Shown here: piece after piece, positions 9,526 to 20,972 of the stretch
Numbering within the stretch: position 1 is the first letter of the stretch
Layout: every line of letters begins with the position of its first letter
Notes under the pieces: model-generated
The model's input: the letters and a program-made list of their open reading frames with translations, nothing else
What the model was told of the DNA's origin: nothing
The model's database searches: none
Source: Pseudoalteromonas sp. NC201
GTDB lineage: Bacteria; Pseudomonadota; Gammaproteobacteria; Enterobacterales; Alteromonadaceae
Assembly (NCBI RefSeq): GCF_002850255.1
Contig: NZ_CP022522.1
Span: 3,586,501-3,650,500 of the forward strand
DNA: 64,000 nt
Direction of reading: 5' to 3'
Made by a program: the position numbers and the translations under genes

Positions 9526-9555
9526 GGTAAATCCTAAAGTCTCACCCAACGCTTG
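9525..9555 (-). terminator. Possible terminator of thiI
   Basis: Inverted repeat CGTTGGGT / ACCCAACG with a loop of about 15 bases, just beyond the thiI stop on the minus strand. No T-run follows, so the call is weak. Confidence 0.35.
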
Positions 9556-9568
9556 TTAACACGCTTTT

Positions 9569-11026
9569 TTAAGGACGGTACACCTTGACGTTTGCATAGC
9601 CATTTTCATGCAGAATAAGTGCTTGTAACTGGCTCATTACGCCTTTCGAACAGTACAAGTAGTATGCTTTGTCCTGTGGTAAGTCGCCAAACTTAGTGGC
9701 TAATCTAAAGAAAGGTAAGTGGATCACTTGTGCACCATCTAGCTCTAGAGGGTTTGCATCTTCCTCTTCTGGAGAACGAATATCCAGTACCACCGCGTTG
9801 TCCGGTAATTCACTTACCGATTCCGCTTCTTTCACCTCTTCTTTTGCTTCAGCTTCAATGTCGCGAATATCTTTTACCGTCGCGTTAGCTACAACCGTAT
9901 TCAATACATCAAAGTCAAACTTTTCTTCTTCAGCTAATATCTTGTGAAGCTGTGCTTTTACCGTTGGTTTTTGAGAGATCACACCACAATATTCAGGCAT
10001 TGCTTCTGCCATTTCATTGGTGCCAATCGCTCTGGCAATACGAATGATCTCTTCTTTATCGTGTTGAATAAGCGGTCGTAATATCAGCATCTCTGTGACA
10101 CGGTCAATCACGTTAAGGTTAGCCAAGGTTTGGCTCGATACCTGACCAATACTTTCACCAGTTACCAGCGCAGGGATCCCTAAACGCTCTGCAACCACAG
10201 CACCTGCACGCATCATCATGCGCTTTAGTACCACGCCCATTTGTCCGCTTTCGATATTTTCAAGAATTTCTGCAACAACCGGCTCAAAGTCAATCGTAAT
10301 AAATTTAACTTTGTGGGTAGAGCTAAATTGTTTCCACAAATAGTGGCTCACTTGCTTAACGCCAATTTCGTGGGCTGCGCCACCTAAGTTAAAGAACAAA
10401 AAGTGCGTTCGCGCGCCTTTTCGCATCATTTGATAAGTCGCAACACCCGAGTCGAATCCGCCAGAAACCAAAGACAGCACGTCTTCTTGCGTTGGTAGTG
10501 GGAAGCCACCTAGACCAAAGTGCTGGTGACGAACGATGTAGGCTTTATTGTCTTTGACTTCGATTTTAACCGTCACATCAGGTTTTTTCAGTCTTACACT
10601 GGCACCCTCTACATTTTGGTTTAAACCGCCACCAACATAACGCTCCACGTCGCTTGAAGTAAACTCATGCTTACCTTGGCGCTTTACACGCACGCAAAAC
10701 GTTTTGCCCTTGATCAATGGCTCAACCAAAGCAATCGTTTGTTGGTAGATATCATCAAGCGTGTCGAACTGTGTTTCTTGCACCTCAATAAACTGCACAA
10801 TACCTGGCGTGCGTTTAAGGTGGTCGATCAGACCAAGACGGGTTTTCTCGTCACTTAGCTCGCTCGTCACTGAGATATTGTCCCAGTTATTTTTAACTTT
10901 TACGTTTTCGTCAACGCGAACCAACAGCATTTTGATGTTTTTCTCTAATACTTTGGTAAAACGCTTACGGACGGATTTGCTCTTAATAGCAATTTCGGGA
11001 TGTAATTTGACGATAAATTTAAGCAT
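9569..11026 (-). CDS. thiI: tRNA 4-thiouridine synthase / thiamine thiazole sulfurtransferase ThiI
   Basis: Makes s4U8 in tRNA and, in enterics, also delivers sulfur for the thiamine thiazole. About 485 aa with the gammaproteobacterial long architecture: an N-terminal ferredoxin-like region, THUMP domain, PP-loop SGGFDSGVATY (adenylation of U8) near residue 190, a Cys in MPEYCGVIS, and a C-terminal rhodanese domain with catalytic Cys in YLYCSKGVMSQ. Both catalytic cysteines are present. The ATG at 11026 matches the family N-terminus (MLKFIVKLHPEIAIKS); a GTG three codons upstream is possible. It is monocistronic. Confidence 0.95.
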   Translation of the reverse strand: MLKFIVKLHPEIAIKSKSVRKRFTKVLEKNIKMLLVRVDENVKVKNNWDNISVTSELSDEKTRLGLIDHLKRTPGIVQFIEVQETQFDTLDDIYQQTIALVEPLIKGKTFCVRVKRQGKHEFTSSDVERYVGGGLNQNVEGASVRLKKPDVTVKIEVKDNKAYIVRHQHFGLGGFPLPTQEDVLSLVSGGFDSGVATYQMMRKGARTHFLFFNLGGAAHEIGVKQVSHYLWKQFSSTHKVKFITIDFEPVVAEILENIESGQMGVVLKRMMMRAGAVVAERLGIPALVTGESIGQVSSQTLANLNVIDRVTEMLILRPLIQHDKEEIIRIARAIGTNEMAEAMPEYCGVISQKPTVKAQLHKILAEEEKFDFDVLNTVVANATVKDIRDIEAEAKEEVKEAESVSELPDNAVVLDIRSPEEEDANPLELDGAQVIHLPFFRLATKFGDLPQDKAYYLYCSKGVMSQLQALILHENGYANVKVYRP

Positions 11027-11198
11027 AAAAGTCACTCTACTACAGATCGATTATCGGTTGCGATGACGCACTGATTTGACCTAAGCGGACTTTATCGTGG
11101 CGCACACTGACCGAGGACAGTTCGGGCGCGCGAGTATATCAAACTCAGAGCCGATTAGGAAATAAACAAACCTTTTCCCTTTGTGCTCTACAAAGAAA

Positions 11199-11229
11199 GC
11201 CTTTTGCCGTGCTCACCCAGGCAAAAGGC
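11199..11229 (-). terminator. Rho-independent terminator of the TetR gene
   Basis: Ten-base stem GCCTTTTGCC / GGCAAAAGGC with an 11-base loop. It is followed on the minus strand by TTTCTTTG, 19 bp past the TetR stop. Confidence 0.8.
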
Positions 11230-11247
11230 CCGCTTAATTATTTCAGG

Positions 11248-11904
11248 CTAAGCAATACTCGGTAAGCTCGCCTCTGCTAATGCTTGATAATGCTGCTGAA
11301 GTTGTGCCACTTTCGGTGCGCTCATGGGCGTCGCGTAAGGTTTAAAAATCATCAGAACTTTAACAATACCATTGTATATATCTTGTTGCTCAAGGACGCC
11401 TGTCATTCTTCTGGCTTTAACATAGGGAGTCCAGAAACTAACGGTCATTTTCAACATATGCGCGAGCTCTTTAGCATCGTCATCATCTATGGTGATCACG
11501 CCTGTATCTCTTAGACCAATTACCACAGCTTTTACTTGCTCAAGTAAGCGTAACTGAAAAGCAATGTAGTTTTTTTTCAATTCATCATCACGAGCCAAGA
11601 TGTCTGTCAGATTGTCGTAGAAAAAGTGATAACGCCACATCAGGTCGAACAAGGAGTCTAAATATTGAGTTAGCTGCTCAAGCGGCTCATTGTGCTGCTC
11701 CAGTGGCTTAAAGTGCGTATTTAAATGCTCGCTATAAAGCGCGAATATTTGCCGAATGATGTCTTCTTTATTTTTAAAATGATAGTACAAATTGCCAGGA
11801 CTAATCCCCAAACTGGACGCTATATGGTTTGTCGTAATCGCGCGCTCTCCATGCAAATTAAATAACGCGATGCTGGTACGTATTATTTTTTCCTTGGTAT
11901 TCAT
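11248..11904 (-). CDS. TetR/AcrR family transcriptional regulator
   Basis: 218 aa with an N-terminal helix-turn-helix (TTNHIASSLGISPGNLYYHFKNKEDII, about residues 24-50) typical of TetR repressors. The all-helical C-terminal ligand/dimer domain contains an acidic patch (ITIDDDDAKELAHM). It is divergent from coaD across 185 bp. The ligand and targets are unknown. The YYHFKNKEDI pattern with a long aromatic C-domain resembles regulators of lipid or membrane genes, but this is only an impression. Confidence 0.88.
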   Translation of the reverse strand: MNTKEKIIRTSIALFNLHGERAITTNHIASSLGISPGNLYYHFKNKEDIIRQIFALYSEHLNTHFKPLEQHNEPLEQLTQYLDSLFDLMWRYHFFYDNLTDILARDDELKKNYIAFQLRLLEQVKAVVIGLRDTGVITIDDDDAKELAHMLKMTVSFWTPYVKARRMTGVLEQQDIYNGIVKVLMIFKPYATPMSAPKVAQLQQHYQALAEASLPSIA

Positions 11905-12005
11905 TACGATTCTCTATCTTTGTTGATAACGTGGTCGCGCTATTGCTAGTGTTAATAGGCTATTGCGCGCTCCATGTGAAAAAATAGCACTAATTTTACC
12001 TCTAG

Positions 12006-13927
<1,922 letters not shown>

Positions 13928-13928
13928 C

Positions 13929-13950
13929 GAGCGGCCATCGCCGCTCTTTT
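13929..13950 (+). terminator. Rho-independent terminator after the coaD-wzi-like operon
   Basis: Seven-base GC-rich stem GAGCGGC / GCCGCTC with a 4-base loop followed by TTTT, immediately after the stop. Confidence 0.85.
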
Positions 13951-14118
13951 ATTGTGGCGTATAATCCAAGAAGATCTTTAGGAATAAGCAAAACGACAAT
14001 TAAAAGCTAATCGGTTATATACATTCCGATAGTGTATAACCAGTAAGCACAAAAACAGCAAAACGAACACAACACACTGATAAGTAAGTAAAAACCACAG
14101 TTTAAATCGACTAAATTT

Positions 14119-14634
14119 TCAAGCTACCCTAGCTCTCACCTTACTTATAGCCCATTTAATACCTAACCAATCTTTATTGACTAATAAAGAAGCAACCATA
14201 ATAAAGTCCACAGAAATCACTATGTATGAGTATAAATACCATAAGAACCAGCGTGTTACATTTTCATAAATATATGTATCTATAAACATAAAGAAGAACA
14301 TTAAAGTATTAATAACCAAACCTACCGTAATATATAAAACGCCAACTTCGAGCTTTTCATCTTTAAAAAAAGTATACGCGACTAGAAAAAGAATCAATAA
14401 GGTAAAGAGATCAAACAAAGCAAATATTCCGTGAATAGCCGTATTGTAGCTATCAGAAGCAATGATAAAATCACTTACAAAGTAGGAGGTAAATAACAGG
14501 ATAGAAGCAAAGAGTAGCTGTAAATTTTTCTGGACTTTTAGTATATAAAAAAATAGATGTAGCAGTGAGGCCATCAAGAAGCCCCATATTACAAGGGCTC
14601 CTATACTCATACCAAAAAAGTCATAAATTAACAT
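14119..14634 (-). CDS. Small integral membrane protein, unknown family (about 5 TM)
   Basis: 171 aa with five strongly hydrophobic segments, near residues 8-32, 39-60, 68-92, 97-125 and 128-152, and a basic C-terminal tail (KWAISKVRARVA). No conserved catalytic or transport motif was recognised. It starts 6 bp after the 52-aa peptide gene and is almost certainly in the same operon. Translation may be coupled, since its own ribosome site is poor. With a leader-type peptide upstream, an immunity, export or maturation role is a reasonable guess, but nothing in the sequence proves it. Confidence 0.7.
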   Translation of the reverse strand: MLIYDFFGMSIGALVIWGFLMASLLHLFFYILKVQKNLQLLFASILLFTSYFVSDFIIASDSYNTAIHGIFALFDLFTLLILFLVAYTFFKDEKLEVGVLYITVGLVINTLMFFFMFIDTYIYENVTRWFLWYLYSYIVISVDFIMVASLLVNKDWLGIKWAISKVRARVA

Positions 14635-14640
14635 TAATCA

Positions 14641-14799
14641 TTAGTACGGTTCTTTAGACCCAGGCGGAATTATTGCACTTCCACGTGCGCCAGATACCAT
14701 CTCAAGTTTACTTACAGATTGAATCACCTTATCAGAAAGTGGCTTTGCTTGACCAGTTGTTTTAGCTTGATTTTTTCTCGCTAGGATTGTTTTTATCAT
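14641..14799 (-). CDS. 52-aa peptide with double-glycine-like leader (candidate secreted peptide/RiPP precursor)
   Basis: A short gene with an excellent ribosome site (TTGAGGGAAA 7-8 bases before the ATG). The protein starts MIKTILARKNQAKTTGQAK and ends GSKEPY. The middle reads LSDKVIQSVSKLEMVSGA. This resembles the leaders cut by C39 peptidase exporters, which carry LS.., spaced hydrophobics (V, I, L, M, V) and Gly-Gly or Gly-Ala before the cut. A cut after GA would release RGSAIIPPGSKEPY, a 14-residue Pro/Gly-rich peptide with no Cys. No peptidase-exporter or modifying enzyme is adjacent. Coding status is fairly sure; the leader reading is inference. Confidence 0.72.
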   Translation of the reverse strand: MIKTILARKNQAKTTGQAKPLSDKVIQSVSKLEMVSGARGSAIIPPGSKEPY

Positions 14800-14928
14800 G
14801 AAATTTCCCTCAATATTTACAAATTAGTCTTAACTCTAAAAGTGAGTCATCTAAAAATTATCGAGATTTACTTAGCACGAAGCACGCCAACATTTATTAA
14901 ATCAATTTCAATCGGTTGATTTACATAC

Positions 14929-14956
14929 AGAAAGAACGCTTACTAGCGCTCTTTCT
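14929..14956 (-). terminator. Terminator hairpin of the arg operon
   Basis: Eleven-base stem AGAAAGAACGC / GCGCTCTTTCT (one G.T pair) with a 6-base loop, 20 bp beyond the argH(A) stop. The T-run is modest. Confidence 0.6.
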
Positions 14957-14976
14957 TATTCTGTAAAAGCTTAGTG

Positions 14977-16842
14977 TTAAGCCACAAATTTACATGGAAT
15001 ACTTAAGCTAGATGTTTGTTTTATAATGAAATCCATCGCAATTTCATCACAGTTATCTTTGCGCAAACACAACTCGCAGTCTTTCATCACTTTTTCAGGC
15101 AAGCTATCTTTGGTACAGTTGTTAAAACCTTGTTTCATAAAGAAGCCAGGTACTCTAGTTAGCACAATAATACGATTGAGTGCCAATTTTTTGGCTTTCA
15201 CCAGTAAATGCTCGACTAAAAGTTGCCCCTGTCCCTTTATTTCGCTTTCGGGATTTACACCCAAAGAGCGAATTTCAGCAAGCCCAGTGTCGTAAATATA
15301 CAAAGATGCACATCCTGTCACTTTGCCATCGACCTCTGTCACCGCAAACTCATTGATACTATGGATCATATCACTTTTCGCTCGCGGTAGGTTCTCACCT
15401 ACTTTAGCCCAATATTGGATCAGTCCGGCAATGGCTTCAACATCATCTAAATTGGCATCACGCACTAGGATTTTTTGCTTTTTTTTTGCCGTTTTAATGG
15501 CATTGGTCACTTGTGGCAATGAGGTGCCGCCTAATGCTTTACGAGCGGCAATACAAGCGTCAATTTCTAGTACCGGGTAGACATCCTCTGCAATTACTGC
15601 GCTGACTTGCTGGAATTCTTCTAAGCTCAGATCCTCGAGGTTTTGCCCCTTACTAATTGCTAACTGCACTAATTCACCGACGATGTGATGGCCTTCCCTA
15701 AACGGTATTCCCTTAGCAACGAGATAATCAGCAAGCTCTGTCGCATTGGCGTAACCACCTTTTGCAGCCGCTAACGTCTTATCACCATTAACCTTAATGC
15801 CTTTAACGCATGCTTCAGCCATATGAATACACGCAAGCCAAGTTGGCATGGCATCAAATAGGCCTTCTTTATCTTCCTGCATGTCTTTGTTGTAGGCCAA
15901 GGGCAAAGCTTTAAGCGTCATCATCATGCCGCTAAAGGCGCCAAAAACTCGACCTGTTTTGCCACGGATCAACTCTAAGGCATCAGGATTCTTTTTCTGT
16001 GGCATCAAGGATGAGCCGGACGTCACGCTGTCGACCAAATCAATAAATCCAGATTCACCAGAGTTGTAAAAGATCAAATCCTCTGCAAAACGAGATAAAT
16101 GCATCATCGAAATAGACGCACAACTGAGTAGCTCAACCACAAAGTCACGATCAGAGACCGCATCTAAACTATTGCGAGAGGCTTCTCTAAAGCCAAGGTT
16201 TACAGCTAACATTTCACGGTCGATAGGATAAGCAGTCCCCGCTAGTGCACCTGAGCCAAGTGGGCACACATTTAACCTTTCAAGCGCATCATTTAAGCGC
16301 GACTCATCACGCTCAATCATCTCAACGTAGGCCATACACCAATGACTAAAGAGCACGGGCTGAGCACGCTGTAAATGGGTGTAGCCTGGCAATATAGTAC
16401 CAAGCTCCTGCTCTGCGAGTACCACAAGAGCTTGCTTGAGTGAACTCAGTGCCACAAGCAATTGCTGCGCCGTTTTCCGGCTCCACAATCTAAAGTCTGT
16501 GGCTACTTGGTCGTTACGGCTTCGACCTGTGTGCAGCTTTTTACCTAAATCACCCACTTTGTCGATAAGTTTAGCTTCAACATAAGAATGAATATCCTCA
16601 TGTCCCGCGGTTGCTACACTGCGCGGATCAGCAATCACTTCATCCAAAAGCTGTTTCAGCGCTGAGATGATCTGCTGATGTTCGCTTTCAGTTAATACAT
16701 CTACTTGCTTTAGCGCACCCGCCCAAGCGATAGAGCCAACAATATCTTGCTCTGCCAATTGATAATCAAATGGCAGAGAATCATTAAATTGCTTAAATGC
16801 CTCATCAGGACCTGATGAAAAACGGCCACCCCATAATGCCAT
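14977..16842 (-). CDS. argH: Argininosuccinate lyase fused to ArgA-type N-acetyltransferase, ArgH(A)
   Basis: Bifunctional enzyme of 621 aa. Residues 1 to about 452 are argininosuccinate lyase (last step of arginine synthesis), with the fumarase-superfamily signature [16 protein letters not shown]. About residues 458-621 are a GNAT domain (motif [22 protein letters not shown]) of the type that makes N-acetylglutamate. The argH(A) fusion is known in Moritella and other marine gammaproteobacteria, where it supplies N-acetylglutamate synthase activity. That suits the ArgE-based linear pathway here. At the junction the mRNA has A9 then G, in phase with the slippery heptamer A AAA AAG. A -1 slip would reach TGA at 15458-15460 after six codons and give an ArgH of about 461 aa. 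It is the last gene of argCBFGH. Confidence 0.95.
   Translation of the reverse strand: MALWGGRFSSGPDEAFKQFNDSLPFDYQLAEQDIVGSIAWAGALKQVDVLTESEHQQIISALKQLLDEVIADPRSVATAGHEDIHSYVEAKLIDKVGDLGKKLHTGRSRNDQVATDFRLWSRKTAQQLLVALSSLKQALVVLAEQELGTILPGYTHLQRAQPVLFSHWCMAYVEMIERDESRLNDALERLNVCPLGSGALAGTAYPIDREMLAVNLGFREASRNSLDAVSDRDFVVELLSCASISMMHLSRFAEDLIFYNSGESGFIDLVDSVTSGSSLMPQKKNPDALELIRGKTGRVFGAFSGMMMTLKALPLAYNKDMQEDKEGLFDAMPTWLACIHMAEACVKGIKVNGDKTLAAAKGGYANATELADYLVAKGIPFREGHHIVGELVQLAISKGQNLEDLSLEEFQQVSAVIAEDVYPVLEIDACIAARKALGGTSLPQVTNAIKTAKKKQKILVRDANLDDVEAIAGLIQYWAKVGENLPRAKSDMIHSINEFAVTEVDGKVTGCASLYIYDTGLAEIRSLGVNPESEIKGQGQLLVEHLLVKAKKLALNRIIVLTRVPGFFMKQGFNNCTKDSLPEKVMKDCELCLRKDNCDEIAMDFIIKQTSSLSIPCKFVA
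15458..15487 (-). promoter_or_regulatory. Candidate -1 frameshift / slippage site at the ArgH-ArgA junction
   Basis: On the coding strand GCA AAA AAA AAG CAA encodes A-K-K-K-Q at residues 452-456. The heptamer A_AAA_AAG (15478-15484) is in the correct zero frame, the same heptamer used in E. coli dnaX. The -1 frame reads GCA AAA AAT CCT AGT GCG TGA. No clear upstream Shine-Dalgarno stimulator or strong downstream hairpin was found, so function is a hypothesis. Confidence 0.4.
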
Positions 16843-16856
16843 CTCGTTCTCCTACC

Positions 16857-18068
16857 TTAAGACTGCTTTTGCTTGTTTAACGCCGCTATCCGGCTAGATA
16901 GTGAGAATAGACGAATGAATCCCTCCGCATGAGATTGGTCATATACATCATCTTCACCAAATGTGGCAAAATCTTCGCTGTATAAGCTATTGATTGATTG
17001 CTTTTGCACTGCATGTACATGGCCTTTATAAAGCTTAAGTACCACCTCACCAGTTGCCTGCTGTGCGAAAGACTCTGCGGCAGCTAGAATTGAATCTTTC
17101 AGTGGGGTAAACCAACGACCGTCATAGACTAAGTGTGCAAACTCTTCGCTAAGCGCGGTTTTCCATTTACGACAAGATTTGTCTAAGATCAGCTCATCAA
17201 TCGCTTGTAACGCAGCCATCATCACAGTGCCTCCCGGTGTTTCATAACAGCCACGAGATTTCATGCCGACCAGGCGGTTTTCAACGATATCCACACGACC
17301 AACACCGTGCTGCGCTGCAATCTCGTTTAACTTAACTAGGCACTGATAAGGGCTGTAGCTCTCACCGTTAACACCGGTGATTTCACCCTTTTCGATTAAT
17401 ACCGACACATATTCAGGCTGATCCGGAGCTGCTTCTGGAGAGTTAGTCATGGTCCAAACCTGGTCGCTTGGCTCATTCCATGGATCTTCCAATTCTCCAC
17501 CTTCGTGAGAAATATGCCAAGCATTGGCATCACGACTGTAAATTTTGGTGGCAGAGGCTGCACAAGGGATATTACGCTCGGCCAAATAGTCAAGCAAAGA
17601 TTCACGACTTGATAGTGACCATTCACGCCATGGTGCAATCACTTTAAGGTCAGGCGCAAGCGCTGAGAAGCAAGATTCAAAACGCACCTGATCATTCCCC
17701 TTGCCTGTACAACCATGCGAAAGTGCATCCGCGCCAACTTTACGAGCGATTTCAACTTGTGCTTTGGCGATAATAGGACGCGCCATCGAAGTACCCAGTA
17801 AATATGTCCCTTCATAGATAGCACCAGTTTTAAGAGTTGGATAAATATAGTCGCTAACCATTTCTTCTTTTAAGTCGACGATATGGCACTCAGAGGCACC
17901 CGATGCGATTGCCTTTTCTTCAACCCCAACCAGTTCTTCTTCACCCTGACCTACATCGGCAACAAAGGCGACAACTTCACAACCGTAGTTCTCTTTTAAC
18001 CATGGCACAATCGCTGATGTGTCTAATCCACCAGAGTAAGCCAGTACCACTTTTTTAATCTTGCTCAT
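16857..18068 (-). CDS. argG: Argininosuccinate synthase
   Basis: Condenses citrulline and aspartate with ATP. 403 aa with N-terminal PP-loop-like motif [15 protein letters not shown] and the downstream [13 protein letters not shown] and [14 protein letters not shown] blocks of ArgG. The ATG at 18068 ([14 protein letters not shown]) follows GAGG and lies 11 bp after the argF stop. The in-frame start at 18083 would overlap argF and is less likely. It lies 14 bp before argH(A). Confidence 0.97.
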   Translation of the reverse strand: MSKIKKVVLAYSGGLDTSAIVPWLKENYGCEVVAFVADVGQGEEELVGVEEKAIASGASECHIVDLKEEMVSDYIYPTLKTGAIYEGTYLLGTSMARPIIAKAQVEIARKVGADALSHGCTGKGNDQVRFESCFSALAPDLKVIAPWREWSLSSRESLLDYLAERNIPCAASATKIYSRDANAWHISHEGGELEDPWNEPSDQVWTMTNSPEAAPDQPEYVSVLIEKGEITGVNGESYSPYQCLVKLNEIAAQHGVGRVDIVENRLVGMKSRGCYETPGGTVMMAALQAIDELILDKSCRKWKTALSEEFAHLVYDGRWFTPLKDSILAAAESFAQQATGEVVLKLYKGHVHAVQKQSINSLYSEDFATFGEDDVYDQSHAEGFIRLFSLSSRIAALNKQKQS

Positions 18069-18079
18069 GTTCTTTAACC

Positions 18080-19000
18080 TCAAACGTAATCTTTGTTTAA
18101 CAGCGATACCAGCAATGCGTTTTGAGCATGCATGCGGTTTTCAGCTTGTTGAATAATTTTTGACTTTGGCCCGTCCATCACTTCGGAAGTAATTTCAAAC
18201 TCACGATGTGCTGGCTGGCAATGCAAAATGGTTTGTGCGCCACACGCTTCAACCAATTGTTGGTTGATTTGATATGGCATAAAGGTGTCTTTCACCTGTT
18301 CAATTGGCGTTTTATTCCCCATCGAAACCCAAGTATCAGCGTAGAGCACATTGGCACCAGCCGCCGCTTCTACCCGATCACTGACCAGAACTGAGGCGCC
18401 ATTTACCGCCGCAATTTGTTCAGCTTGCTTTACAATCTGTGCATCTGGAGAATGACCTTTAGGACAAACCGCCACAAAATCAGTACCTAACGTTGCCGCA
18501 AGCAACATTAATGAATGTGTTACGTTGTTACCTTCACCGAGATAAGCGATTTTGATCTGGCTGACATCGTCGTAAGTTTCAAATAAGGTGAGAAAATCAG
18601 CCAACGCTTGGCAAGGGTGATATAAATCACATAGGCTATTCACAACAGGCACCGACGAAAACTCAGCGAGCGTCTCAAGCGTGCTATGATGATTTACGCG
18701 AGCCACAAGGCCATCGGCCCAAGTAGAAATATTAAGCGCAAAATCTTTTACGGATTCGCGCGCCCCCATTGCACCGTTTTGCTGATCTAAATACACAGCA
18801 TGGCCGCCCAGTTTATGGATACCGATATCGAACGACAGCCGCGTTCTTAAGCTCGGCTTTTCGAATAACGTGACAATCGATTTGCCTGCTAAGGCTTGGT
18901 TATATTCTTGCGGTTGATTTTTAATATTTTTTGCAAGCTTTAATAAGTTCAAAACGTTAGTTTGGTCTAATTCCAAACCAGTTAAAAAATGCTTAGTCAT
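18080..19000 (-). CDS. argF: Ornithine carbamoyltransferase
   Basis: Makes citrulline from ornithine and carbamoyl phosphate. 306 aa. The carbamoyl-phosphate motif is [12 protein letters not shown], with Leu where many OTCases have Thr (STRT). The [12 protein letters not shown] block and the ornithine-site loop LHCQPAHRE (usually HCLPAH) follow. These substitutions also occur in other Alteromonadales ArgF proteins (from memory), so plain OTCase is preferred over acetyl- or succinyl-ornithine variants; the ArgE gene nearby also argues against those. Confidence 0.94.
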   Translation of the reverse strand: MTKHFLTGLELDQTNVLNLLKLAKNIKNQPQEYNQALAGKSIVTLFEKPSLRTRLSFDIGIHKLGGHAVYLDQQNGAMGARESVKDFALNISTWADGLVARVNHHSTLETLAEFSSVPVVNSLCDLYHPCQALADFLTLFETYDDVSQIKIAYLGEGNNVTHSLMLLAATLGTDFVAVCPKGHSPDAQIVKQAEQIAAVNGASVLVSDRVEAAAGANVLYADTWVSMGNKTPIEQVKDTFMPYQINQQLVEACGAQTILHCQPAHREFEITSEVMDGPKSKIIQQAENRMHAQNALLVSLLNKDYV

Positions 19001-19009
19001 GGTGTTTTC

Positions 19010-19789
19010 CTACGGCAGAATTTGTGTACCTACGTGCTCACCATTGAGCAACGCAATTAAATTTTCTGGCTTTTGCCAGCTAGAGATGTACACCCCTCGT
19101 CGTAAGTGTTGGGCAGCGTGAAGACTGGTCTTAACTTTGACCTCCATCCCGCCCACAATGACCTTTTGCGCGATTAACGTTGAGATCTGTTCCGCGTTAA
19201 GTTGATTTAATGGCTGTTTATCGCCATCAAGTACCGCCTCAACGTCAGTCATAAAGATAAGTTCTGCACCAAGCTTACTGGCGATAGCTGCTGCTGCTTC
19301 ATCCGCATTCACGTTGTATAAATGGCCGTCAGCGCCAATACCAACTGAACTAACAACAGGCAACCTGTCAAACTCCAACACCGCTTCAAGCATGCCCCCT
19401 TCACTCGCTTCACAGCTACCCACACGGCCAAGCGCTTTAAGCTTTTGAGTTGTGGTAAATCCTGCATCATATAAGCACAGCCCAACGGGCTTGAGCGTGG
19501 CGGTAATGGCATCCGCCATCAGTTGCTTGTTAGCACAGCCTGCAAGTGCACCAACAATATAGGGCATTTGCTCTTGCGGACTGATCCGCAGTCCTTGATG
19601 TTTTGCAGTAGCAAAACCAGCATCGGTAAGCCACTTATCAACCAGCGCCCCGCCACCATGAACAATCACAAACTGCTTGTGTGGTGCGTCCTGTTGAATT
19701 TGCTTGATAGCTGAAAACAATGCTTGCGCTGCACCCTCTTGATTCAACACCGCACCACCTAGTTTTATCACCCAAGTTTGTTTGCTCAT
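19010..19789 (-). CDS. argB: N-acetylglutamate kinase
   Basis: Second step of arginine synthesis: phosphorylates N-acetylglutamate. 259 aa, the short form typical of enterobacterial, arginine-insensitive enzymes. Amino-acid kinase motifs are IKLGGAVL near the N-terminus, VHGGGALVDKWL, and NVNADEAAAAIA with the conserved Asn-Asp region. The start overlaps the argC stop by 4 bp. The gap to argF is 9 bp. Confidence 0.95.
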   Translation of the reverse strand: MSKQTWVIKLGGAVLNQEGAAQALFSAIKQIQQDAPHKQFVIVHGGGALVDKWLTDAGFATAKHQGLRISPQEQMPYIVGALAGCANKQLMADAITATLKPVGLCLYDAGFTTTQKLKALGRVGSCEASEGGMLEAVLEFDRLPVVSSVGIGADGHLYNVNADEAAAAIASKLGAELIFMTDVEAVLDGDKQPLNQLNAEQISTLIAQKVIVGGMEVKVKTSLHAAQHLRRGVYISSWQKPENLIALLNGEHVGTQILP

Positions 19790-20799
19790 GCTGATACTCC
19801 TAAACCTTGATAATGCTCAAGTCCTGCCGCCAAGTTCATACATTGTAATGCTTGGCCTGCAGCCCCTTTAAGCAAGTTATCAATCGCGACAACCACGATC
19901 AGTTGATTGCCCTTTTGCTGCCAACCAATATCAACAAAAGGCTGATTTTCAACGGCTTTGATTGATGGAAGTTGACTCCCCTTTAATCTGATCAGCGGCT
20001 CATCGGCAAGCACTTGGTAAGCGGCATCGACTTGATTTGGTGTGACATTTTCTTTCAGAGTGACGTAGATCGTTTCCAAGATACCACGCTTAAAGTTCCC
20101 TAAATGCGGCGTAAACAACACTGGGTGTTCAAGGTATTTTTCTATTTCTGGACTGTGTCTGTGCGTAAACAAACCGTACGGTGCAAGAGATATTTCGCAA
20201 AAGTGTGTGGTGACATTCGCTTTTCTACCCGCGCCAGTAACACCAGAAACAGCATTAATGATAACTGGCTGCTCTGTTATCAGATCAGCTTGTTGTAATG
20301 GCTTAAGTGCATTGAGTGCCGCAGTCGGATAGCAGCCCGCGACCGCCACCAACTTCGCCGTTTTAATAGCATCGCCATACCATTCAGCTAATCCGTATTG
20401 CGCTTGCGCTAACCAGTCTTGATGTGGGTGAGAAAAGCCGTAGTAATTTTCGTAGTCTTCATTGCTAGATAAACGGTAACCTCCAGATAGGTCAAAAACC
20501 CGTTTCCCCATCTGTAAAAATATCGGTGCAAGCTCTACGCTAACCTTGTGATCCGTGCATAAACACACATAATCCGATGATTGCTCTATCAACGAAAAAG
20601 CTTGCTCATTTAAGGGTTGCAGCTCAATATCTAGCAAGCCCGAATATTCTGGATATAAATCGCTGATGAATTTGTGTTTGTCTAAGCTTTGCTCAGATAC
20701 AAAGCAATGTGCAAGTGTGAAGGCAGGATGCTTGGCAACCAGCTTAGCAAGCTCAGCGCCACTGTAGCCGCTCGCTCCGATTATAGATACTTTCAACAT
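19786..20799 (-). CDS. argC: N-acetyl-gamma-glutamyl-phosphate reductase
   Basis: NADPH-dependent third step of arginine synthesis. 337 aa with Rossmann motif IIGASGYSGAEL, the active-site Cys in VAGCYPTAALNAL and the catalytic His motif HRHSPEIEKYL. It is the first gene of the argCBFGH operon. The divergent intergenic region carries an ArgR box, so arginine repression is expected. Confidence 0.97.
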   Translation of the reverse strand: MLKVSIIGASGYSGAELAKLVAKHPAFTLAHCFVSEQSLDKHKFISDLYPEYSGLLDIELQPLNEQAFSLIEQSSDYVCLCTDHKVSVELAPIFLQMGKRVFDLSGGYRLSSNEDYENYYGFSHPHQDWLAQAQYGLAEWYGDAIKTAKLVAVAGCYPTAALNALKPLQQADLITEQPVIINAVSGVTGAGRKANVTTHFCEISLAPYGLFTHRHSPEIEKYLEHPVLFTPHLGNFKRGILETIYVTLKENVTPNQVDAAYQVLADEPLIRLKGSQLPSIKAVENQPFVDIGWQQKGNQLIVVVAIDNLLKGAAGQALQCMNLAAGLEHYQGLGVSA

Positions 20800-20898
20800 A
20801 GTGTTCTCAAGATTAAAAAAGTTTGATTAGGATTGGTTCTGCTAATTGTTGAAGTCAAATCGTCGCATTGCTGTTCCAAAATATATTTATGCTAAAAA

Positions 20899-20916
20899 AG
20901 TGAATTGATATTCACT
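20899..20916. promoter_or_regulatory. ArgR operator (ARG box) between argC and argE
   Basis: The sequence TGAATTGATATTCA at 20901-20914 matches the ARG box core TGAATnnnnATTCA perfectly. A weaker half-matching site (TGAATAAGTATTTT) lies at 20949-20962, just before argE. The position between divergent argC and argE fits joint repression by ArgR, whose gene is outside the window. Confidence 0.85.
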
Positions 20917-20972
20917 CTAAACATCTTTATATTTTTATGCAAGAACTTTGAATAAGTATTTTAGGAATTTTT

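Noticed and set aside
14013..14041. Imperfect 10-bp hairpin GGTTATATAC / GTGTATAACC
   Set aside because: It lies 78 bp beyond the small membrane-protein gene without a T-run; too weak to call a terminator.
18080..19000. N-acetyl- or succinylornithine carbamoyltransferase instead of ArgF
   Set aside because: The SLRT and HCQPAH variants prompted the idea, but the neighbouring argE deacetylase and overall similarity to Alteromonadales ArgF favour ordinary OTCase.
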